A DNA stretch of 58,943 bases from a virus, in IMG/VR virus record IMGVR_UViG_3300009495_000017, positions 1 through 58,943 of that record; one strand, given 5' to 3'. The translations under genes and the position numbers were made by a program. The notes below the pieces were generated by a model, which was given only the letters and a program-made list of their open reading frames with translations, did no database searches and was not told the DNA's origin. Shown piece by piece: positions 52,299-58,943 of this stretch; within the stretch, counting starts at the first letter, position 1, and each line of letters begins with the position of its first letter.

Positions 52299-55200
52299 AT
52301 GGCAAAAAAGAAGATTTCAACGTATATTTTTAACCCAGGAAGAGGGGTTTTAGAAAATGTAGTACCAGAAGCATATTCAATGATCTCCTCGAACAAAGAA
52401 TATATAAAAGACGAAGCGGTAGAATATATAAATTATAGAATTGCATTAGACACTGCCCAGGATTTAAATCCTAATGCCTCTGGACAACTTGCAGCCAATA
52501 AATCTTTTATTAAAAGAGAGTTAAAGGAGTGGATTCAAACTGAAATAGCAGCGCCGCAAACTTCATATACTCCTTCAGATGCTACATATACTCCTACAAC
52601 TGGAGTATTAAATATAACAATTGGCGCACACTCTTATTCACCAGGTGATTATATTAAGATTGCAATCGGTGGTATTACATTTACTTGTGCAAAAGACAAT
52701 AATTCAACTCTTCATCCGTATCCAAGAGAATCAGGTGTTTCTAATATTACCGGTAATGATCCTTATGCACATAATATTATAGAAATTTCATCAGTTGATG
52801 CAACATCAATTACTATAAATGTTGGTATATCATCTGATACTAGTACACACACATTTGCCTCTGCATTAGTTAATGCAGTATCTACTCCATTCTACGGATT
52901 TACATACGATGAAACGCTTTGGAATACTATTTTAACTGATTTAGTTAATGGCCTGGCATACGATGTTAAATACGGTGGTACATTTAATACTAATAGTGCA
53001 ATACGACTATTATGGGATGATGAAACTTCGGTAATTCCTGGTAATAGAGCAGCTGTGCAATTAATATTTGATGAATTACAAGCTATGGTAAATAATTATG
53101 TATTACAAAACATATTAAAAACTCCAGTATTGCAAACAGAAATAATACAAGCACAGGCGGGATCAGCTGCTGAAACAGGTGTTACATCAAAAATAACAAA
53201 TTTTATAACTGTTGCTAAACAAACAGTTGTTAATGGTTTAGATAGTATTCCTGTAGATACATATGGGTATGCGTTTGCTGAATATACATATAATGAATAT
53301 AAATGCGAACGAGATATAGGCTATGTGATAGATGCATATTTGCACGACATAAGATACACTGGAAATAAGTCAACATACGAAGTATCATCATTTTATTGGA
53401 AAAAAGGTGTTCCTCAAGTAGATGGTAGTAGATTACCAGAAGTTGAAACACACGAATTTATTGAAACTTTAATAAATGATTATATATTACAAAACACAGA
53501 ATTTACTACACGACAGGATCCTGTAAGAACATCACAAGTAATTGATCTTTCAAAGACTGCTGAAGTTGGAGTAATTAGTTCAGTTACTACATTAAGAACT
53601 TTACTCACTGATGTAATACAAAACGGAACTAGTGCATTACCAGAAAAAGTAAACGGATTAGGTACAATACGTGTCCAAGGTAGATATAGAGAAGAAGACA
53701 TTCTTTTAATAACAAATGTTACTAAAGGTGAAATAATATACACCTTTAACGACCCTGGCAAAATTGCTGATGTTGAATTCCTTAAAGATTCTGATGTTGA
53801 TGCGGCGATTGAAGCGGAATTTAGCAGCTTTAGTCAAACAGCTGATACAATTACAAGTATTAAACTTTACTTTAGTACAGCAACTCATTCTTCTACTGAT
53901 AGATTACAAATTTTTATAGAGACACCAGAAATTATAACACGCCCGTTTGATTTTGGTACTGATGCTATTGAAAGACAAAGAGTTGCAAATGCACAGTCGA
54001 TGCTTGATGCTGACTTTGAGTACGGATTACAGCCTACTAAATGGCAGGCAATTGGTATGCAGAGAGGGTATCCTAGTATATACGAAGTTCCTGGAACAGA
54101 ATTAAATGTTATAGACGTTGTAACTGATGCTTCAATCGCAACATCGGGAATCGGCGCAAGTTTAATTACAGTAACAACAACTTCACCTCATTCTTTAAAT
54201 CCAGGTGACCCTTTTACAATTAAAGGGTTAGGCGGAACTGCACTAGGAATTGGACGAGCTGAAGGTTCGTTTGTTGTAACTACTATTCCAACTTCTACTA
54301 GTTTTACATATTATGCAAAATCAAAAGTTGGGACTAGTAATGGTCAAGTACTATCAACATATTATACGCAATTAAGAAAAGCTGGATTTTATACCGGTGC
54401 AGCAGTTGGCTCTCCTACTTTTAAAATATCAAGTCAAGGTAGTGCTGGTACTTTTGCAACATCATTGTCACATCCTACCGGTTCTGACACTATAACAGTC
54501 AACGGCACTATACCGGAACTAGGTGCTCCGCTTGTACAACAGGGCGCTCTACCATATAGTGTACCTATTGGATCACAAGTAACAGGTTCTATTGGTAACG
54601 GAACCGGTGTACAAGTTACAGCTGGAGTTGCAGAAGATGTTCCAGAAGGTCAAAATAGCTTCGATGTAATTGATACATCCGGTATTGTTGTCGGCATGGC
54701 AATTGATCTTGGCGATGGTAGCGCAGGTATTGTAACTAATATTTCCGGACAAGAAGTATTTTTAGATAGACCATTAACTGCTAATAGAGCTGGGTCTGAT
54801 GTTACATATGTAGATCTTTCTGCAAATCTATTGTCAGCAACTCTTGGTTCTGGCGCTACATTTGATGTTTCTAGATCTGCAGGATCGTACACTACTAGTG
54901 TTAACAATGGCGGAGCTGACTATGTAGTTAACGATGTTTTAGAATTATCTGGTAGTCTATTAGGCGGTGCAAATCCTGCTAATAATATTTACATACGTGT
55001 TTCTACAGTCGGCGCCAGTGGAGAAATTCTAACATTTACTGAAACTGGCACAGCAGCTCCTGCAGATGGTTCTTTTACAAACGTATTTGGCCAATTGCAA
55101 TCAGGAGTAGGAATAGGAGCATTTTTTGATGTTACGAAAACTAATAATACATATAGTGTAGTAACATCTTCATTAAACGAAACTGTAAATGTAGCAGTGC

Positions 55201-58200
55201 CGCCACCTTTAGGAACAGGTGCATTATTTACAGTAGATGCAGTTTCAGGAACGTATAGTATTATAATTGAATTCGGTGGTACAGATTATGAGATCGGTGA
55301 TCAGCTGATTATAGATGGATCGTCCTTAACAGGTATTTCATCAACAAATGATTGCTTACTAACGGTAACAGGTGTAGATGGTGTTTCCGGAGCAATTACT
55401 AATGTTTCTTCTAGCGGAACAGCAGCAGCTAAAGATGCTACATATTCTTCGTTTATTGCAACATATGCTGGTGCTACTGGTACTGATGCTCAATTTGTAA
55501 TTTTCCAAGCAGGCACTGCTTACAGTGTTCAAATATCAAATCCTGGACAAAATTATGTTACTAACGAAACATTTGTAATTAGTGGTACTGAGTTAGGCGG
55601 CAGTTCTCCTGCAAATGATGCTACAATAACAATTACAGGAATTGGCGGAAGTGGTGATATTACAACTGCATCAATTACAGGAACTGGACTTGATTCTTAT
55701 TCATTTAGCAGCCAAACAGGAATATCAGTATACGGTCAAAATGCACAAGCAACTATTACAGAAAGTGCAGGATCTTATTCAATATCAATTATTAACGGAG
55801 GCGAATATTTTACAACTAGTAGTGTAATTACTATTCCAGGTATTTCATTGCGAGGTACAACTTTAGTCAACGATGCTACTATATCTGTTACAGGTGTTGA
55901 TGCAAGTGGTGCTATTACAAGTGCAAATATTACAGGTACTCCGTCAGATCTTAGAGGTTCTGGATATAGTAATGGTGACACTATAATTATAACAGGTGAT
56001 ATATTAGGTGGTAGCGATGCTGTCAATGATGTAACAATAACAGTAAATTCTGTAGGGTTAAATGGTGAAATTTTAACAGTATCTGAAACTGGTACAGCTA
56101 CTGACGGCTTTGCAAGCTACGATAATGCTCCATATACAACTGCTGGAAATGGTATAAACGCATTTTTCCAAGTATCAAGAGTAGGAACAACATATAGTGC
56201 TAATATAACTGGTGGAGGATCAGGATTTGTAGTAGGTGATACATTAAACATATTAGGTACTGCATTGGGCGGCGCAACTCCTACAAATGATTTAGTTATA
56301 ACTGTTTCACAAGTTGATGGCAATGGTGGCATTACAGATAAAAACATTTCAGGAGTAGCTTTAAATACTGAATTACTACCAGCGGTAACAGGAGTAAATG
56401 ATGCCGGAACTGGTGCTTCATTTAATATTACAAATACTGCAACTGTATATTCATTAGATTTAATATCAAGTCCTGGTGAAAATTATAAAATAGGAGATGT
56501 AATAATAATATCAGGTAGTGAATTAGGCGGAGATTCTCCTGCAAATGATTTTACTATTACAGTATCAACAGTTAACGGCGTCGGCGGCATAACAGGAACT
56601 ACTGTAAGCGGTACAGGAGGAAACGGAAGCGGAACGTATACTGCACTAACCGGACTTTATGCTCAACTTGTTGGTAACGGAGCACAATTTAGTATACAAC
56701 GAACTGTTAGTAACTATGTTCTTTCTAATGTTCAACAGGGAGGTACTGGTTATCAGATAGGTAATACACTACTTGTACCAGGCGGTGATGTTGGAGGTAC
56801 TGGCGGTGTTAATGATGTATTAATTGTAGTTGAAGGAATTGATGCCACCGGCGCTATTACTAATACATCTATAAGCGGTACAGTTACATCATCAGCTGCT
56901 CTTGAATTTTATAGCACAGTTACTATGACAGAAGTATTAACAGCACCGTTAGCAGCAGGAGTTTCAATAGCATTTGAACAATTAGCAACAATCGAAATTG
57001 ATTTTACAAATCCACACGGTATTGTACCTGGCGCAACACTTATTGTATCTGTTGCAAGTGACGACGGAGGTGCAAATAATCATAATTTAGCTGCTGGGTC
57101 TTTTATTGCAACAACTGTTCCTACTACTTCAAGAATAACATACCAAGCAAGAACAGCTGGTACTATTGACACCGGTATTGATAATGCTGATGCTATTTCA
57201 GGAAGTGTATATTTGCGCCCAGATAGTTTCTTTGTACACAGACCTTATGACGGCGGTGTACAATTAGGTACAGGCGGCCCACAACACGGTGCGCAAGCTA
57301 TACGTCAGAGTAAAAACTATATTCGTTATCAATCAGGTAAAGGTATTATGTATACAACTGGTGCTTTATTTGCTCCAAGTTACGATATTCTTAGTATTTC
57401 AGCAGCAGGAGCAACAATTGGATCATTAATTACTATCGAAATTGATGATGCTGACCATGGATTACAAGTTGGAGGAGTTATTGAACTACTTGGAGTCGAA
57501 ACTGCCGGTTATGACGGAATTTATACTGTAACAGATGTAGTAAATGAAAGAGTATTAAAAGTTACTGCTACTACACAATTAGGTTCTAGACTTCCTGTAT
57601 TATCGGATAGTTGTCAAATATCAGTTAAAAGCTGGCACGGGTCTACTGTGAGGGCAGGTGCATTTGATGACCAAAACGGTATTTTTTGGGAATATGACGG
57701 TGATAGTTTAAATGTTGTTCAAAGAAGTAGCACGTTTCAAGTTGCAGGTCTTGTAAATATTGACCCAGAAGATAATCTAGTAACAGGTGTAGGTACTAGA
57801 TTTAAAGATCAATTAAAAACAGGCGACAGAGTTGTGTTAAAAGGCATGACTCATGTCATATCTCATATCGACAGTCAAACACAAATGTCTCTAACTCCTG
57901 ATTACAGAGGTGTAAGACCAGCAATTAATGCTAAAATGTGTTTAGTAAAAGATAAAAAAGTTAGACAAGAAAATTTTAATCTAGATAAAATGGACGGAAC
58001 TGGTCAAAGTGCATATGATGTTGATATATCGAAAATGCAAATGATTGGAATTCAATATAGTTGGTATGGTGCTGGATTTATTGACTTTATGATGCGTGGC
58101 TCTAATGGTAACTTTGTATTCTGTCACAGAATGCGTAACTCAAACGTAAACACAGAAGCGTTTATGCGTTCAGGTAACTTACCCGTGCGTTACGAAGTTA

Positions 58201-58943
58201 CAAACGAAGGCCCTAACGGAAAATTAGCCGACACAATAGATAATACACAAACATCTATTACGTTAGAAGACGCATCTTATTTTCCAGCTTTAGGTGCTAC
58301 ATTATATATAGATAATGAAATTATTACGTATACAGGAAAAAATGGCAATGTTTTAACTGGATGCACAAGAGGAACTAGTTTGATTAATTTTCAAGCTGGC
58401 GCACAGCGTACATACACAGGAGGTCCAGCTGCTTCACATGGTAGACGAACAGGAGTTATAATTTTAAGTAGTACAATAACTCCAATTATTAGTCATTGGG
58501 GATCTGCATTTATTACTGATGGCGGATTTGATGAAGATCGAGGTTATATTTTTAGTTATGCTGCAACTGGTGTTGAACTATCAACAACAAGACAAACAGC
58601 ATTTTTAATTAGACTAGCACCAAGTGTATCAAATGCTATTACAGGCGACCTTGGAGATAGAGAGCTACTAAATAGAGCACAGTTGCTACTGAACGGTATT
58701 GAGGTTACTAGTGATCCGTTAGGAGCTACTGATACAGGTGGTGTTATTGTTGAAGGCGTTTTAAATCCTCAAAACTATCCTACTAGTCCGAGCAGCGTTA
58801 ATTGGGTATCACTAAATACACAAGCTGAAGGTGGACAGCCTAGTTTTGCACAAGTTGTTTCTGGTGCTGGGATTGACTGGGGAGTTGGAGCTACTGTAAC
58901 AGAAGATGTTGCAACTGTTGCAGCAGATGTAACAATTCAAGGC
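52299..58943 (+). CDS. Giant virion structural protein, 3' truncated by window edge
   Basis: The frame is open from ATG 52299 to the last base, at least 2,215 residues, starting 3 bases after the previous stop with no clear ribosome site (coupled translation likely). The N-terminus is MAKKKISTYIFNPGRGVLEN followed by a helical region to about 90. Near 222 and 337-347 are YDVKYGG and ERDIGYVIDAYLHD modules shared with the 7883 gene. Residues 865-1530 hold about eight modules of the form GG.GY..GD.L.I.G..LGG...ND..ITV. From about 1644 FFVHRPYDGGVQLGTGGPQH and SGKGIMYTTGALFAPS match, to my recognition, a very large structural protein conserved in T4-like marine phages. NEIITYTGK...GCTRG lies near 2010-2026. 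Likely a baseplate or fibre structural protein. Confidence 0.88.
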   Translation, partial: MAKKKISTYIFNPGRGVLENVVPEAYSMISSNKEYIKDEAVEYINYRIALDTAQDLNPNASGQLAANKSFIKRELKEWIQTEIAAPQTSYTPSDATYTPTTGVLNITIGAHSYSPGDYIKIAIGGITFTCAKDNNSTLHPYPRESGVSNITGNDPYAHNIIEISSVDATSITINVGISSDTSTHTFASALVNAVSTPFYGFTYDETLWNTILTDLVNGLAYDVKYGGTFNTNSAIRLLWDDETSVIPGNRAAVQLIFDELQAMVNNYVLQNILKTPVLQTEIIQAQAGSAAETGVTSKITNFITVAKQTVVNGLDSIPVDTYGYAFAEYTYNEYKCERDIGYVIDAYLHDIRYTGNKSTYEVSSFYWKKGVPQVDGSRLPEVETHEFIETLINDYILQNTEFTTRQDPVRTSQVIDLSKTAEVGVISSVTTLRTLLTDVIQNGTSALPEKVNGLGTIRVQGRYREEDILLITNVTKGEIIYTFNDPGKIADVEFLKDSDVDAAIEAEFSSFSQTADTITSIKLYFSTATHSSTDRLQIFIETPEIITRPFDFGTDAIERQRVANAQSMLDADFEYGLQPTKWQAIGMQRGYPSIYEVPGTELNVIDVVTDASIATSGIGASLITVTTTSPHSLNPGDPFTIKGLGGTALGIGRAEGSFVVTTIPTSTSFTYYAKSKVGTSNGQVLSTYYTQLRKAGFYTGAAVGSPTFKISSQGSAGTFATSLSHPTGSDTITVNGTIPELGAPLVQQGALPYSVPIGSQVTGSIGNGTGVQVTAGVAEDVPEGQNSFDVIDTSGIVVGMAIDLGDGSAGIVTNISGQEVFLDRPLTANRAGSDVTYVDLSANLLSATLGSGATFDVSRSAGSYTTSVNNGGADYVVNDVLELSGSLLGGANPANNIYIRVSTVGASGEILTFTETGTAAPADGSFTNVFGQLQSGVGIGAFFDVTKTNNTYSVVTSSLNETVNVAVPPPLGTGALFTVDAVSGTYSIIIEFGGTDYEIGDQLIIDGSSLTGISSTNDCLLTVTGVDGVSGAITNVSSSGTAAAKDATYSSFIATYAGATGTDAQFVIFQAGTAYSVQISNPGQNYVTNETFVISGTELGGSSPANDATITITGIGGSGDITTASITGTGLDSYSFSSQTGISVYGQNAQATITESAGSYSISIINGGEYFTTSSVITIPGISLRGTTLVNDATISVTGVDASGAITSANITGTPSDLRGSGYSNGDTIIITGDILGGSDAVNDVTITVNSVGLNGEILTVSETGTATDGFASYDNAPYTTAGNGINAFFQVSRVGTTYSANITGGGSGFVVGDTLNILGTALGGATPTNDLVITVSQVDGNGGITDKNISGVALNTELLPAVTGVNDAGTGASFNITNTATVYSLDLISSPGENYKIGDVIIISGSELGGDSPANDFTITVSTVNGVGGITGTTVSGTGGNGSGTYTALTGLYAQLVGNGAQFSIQRTVSNYVLSNVQQGGTGYQIGNTLLVPGGDVGGTGGVNDVLIVVEGIDATGAITNTSISGTVTSSAALEFYSTVTMTEVLTAPLAAGVSIAFEQLATIEIDFTNPHGIVPGATLIVSVASDDGGANNHNLAAGSFIATTVPTTSRITYQARTAGTIDTGIDNADAISGSVYLRPDSFFVHRPYDGGVQLGTGGPQHGAQAIRQSKNYIRYQSGKGIMYTTGALFAPSYDILSISAAGATIGSLITIEIDDADHGLQVGGVIELLGVETAGYDGIYTVTDVVNERVLKVTATTQLGSRLPVLSDSCQISVKSWHGSTVRAGAFDDQNGIFWEYDGDSLNVVQRSSTFQVAGLVNIDPEDNLVTGVGTRFKDQLKTGDRVVLKGMTHVISHIDSQTQMSLTPDYRGVRPAINAKMCLVKDKKVRQENFNLDKMDGTGQSAYDVDISKMQMIGIQYSWYGAGFIDFMMRGSNGNFVFCHRMRNSNVNTEAFMRSGNLPVRYEVTNEGPNGKLADTIDNTQTSITLEDASYFPALGATLYIDNEIITYTGKNGNVLTGCTRGTSLINFQAGAQRTYTGGPAASHGRRTGVIILSSTITPIISHWGSAFITDGGFDEDRGYIFSYAATGVELSTTRQTAFLIRLAPSVSNAITGDLGDRELLNRAQLLLNGIEVTSDPLGATDTGGVIVEGVLNPQNYPTSPSSVNWVSLNTQAEGGQPSFAQVVSGAGIDWGVGATVTEDVATVAADVTIQG

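Overview
The window is one unbroken block of virion (tail fibre and adhesin) genes from the late region of a large marine T4-like contractile-tailed phage. Four things support this: every gene lies on the + strand; the sequence is AT-rich; genes are packed with TAATG/ATGA overlaps or gaps of a few bases; and T4-type late promoters (NATAAATA) sit in the intergenic gaps. The protein families also fit those of cyanophage- and pelagiphage-like myoviruses. No photosynthesis, replication or capsid gene is visible, so the host cannot be named. The window is far longer than a usual tail-fibre region, which suggests a large genome (inference). No rRNA, tRNA, integrase, insertion sequence or CRISPR array was seen. 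No gene-free stretch exceeds 80 bases.

Layout by apparent transcription unit: (1) 1-7808, 3' part of a giant repetitive fibre gene. (2) Promoter at 7813, then one fibre gene at 7883-14064 that is broken by an apparent one-base loss near 11572. (3) Promoter at 14067, then seven coupled genes at 14107-28278: a 2,134-residue repeat fibre, two small proteins, a short fibre, and three adhesins with glycine-rich ends. (4) Promoter at 28295, then two more adhesins (28321-33917). (5) Promoter at 33916, then a small protein and a 1,707-residue fibre. (6) Promoter at 39454, then its 1,420-residue paralogue and a small protein. (7) Promoter at 44100, then a small protein, three cysteine/glycine-rich proteins and two tail-assembly-chaperone-like proteins. 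(8) Promoter at 48087, inside a hairpin, then a GT9-like glycosyltransferase and a NodU/TobZ-family carbamoyltransferase. (9) Promoter at 50866 and a small protein. (10) Promoter at 51309, a 320-residue fibre and a giant structural protein that runs off the window end.

The genes look like a set of mix-and-match receptor-binding proteins. Similar N-terminal modules (probable anchors) carry varied tips: glycine-rich lattices, beta-helices, chitin-binding-like modules, a LamG fold, a BNR-like propeller, Calx-beta-like domains, and cupredoxin domains. The most unusual content is four tail-protein domains that keep a complete type-1 copper ligand set (His...Cys-x2-His-x2-Met), plus two relatives that have lost it. 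The three proteins with about two dozen cysteines each, alternating with chaperone-like genes, come next. The hairpin/late-promoter arrangement before the glycosyltransferase looks like the T4 device that keeps read-through transcripts untranslated and lets late transcripts be translated.

Both end genes are incomplete. Functional statements are family-level readings made by eye; no database search was run.
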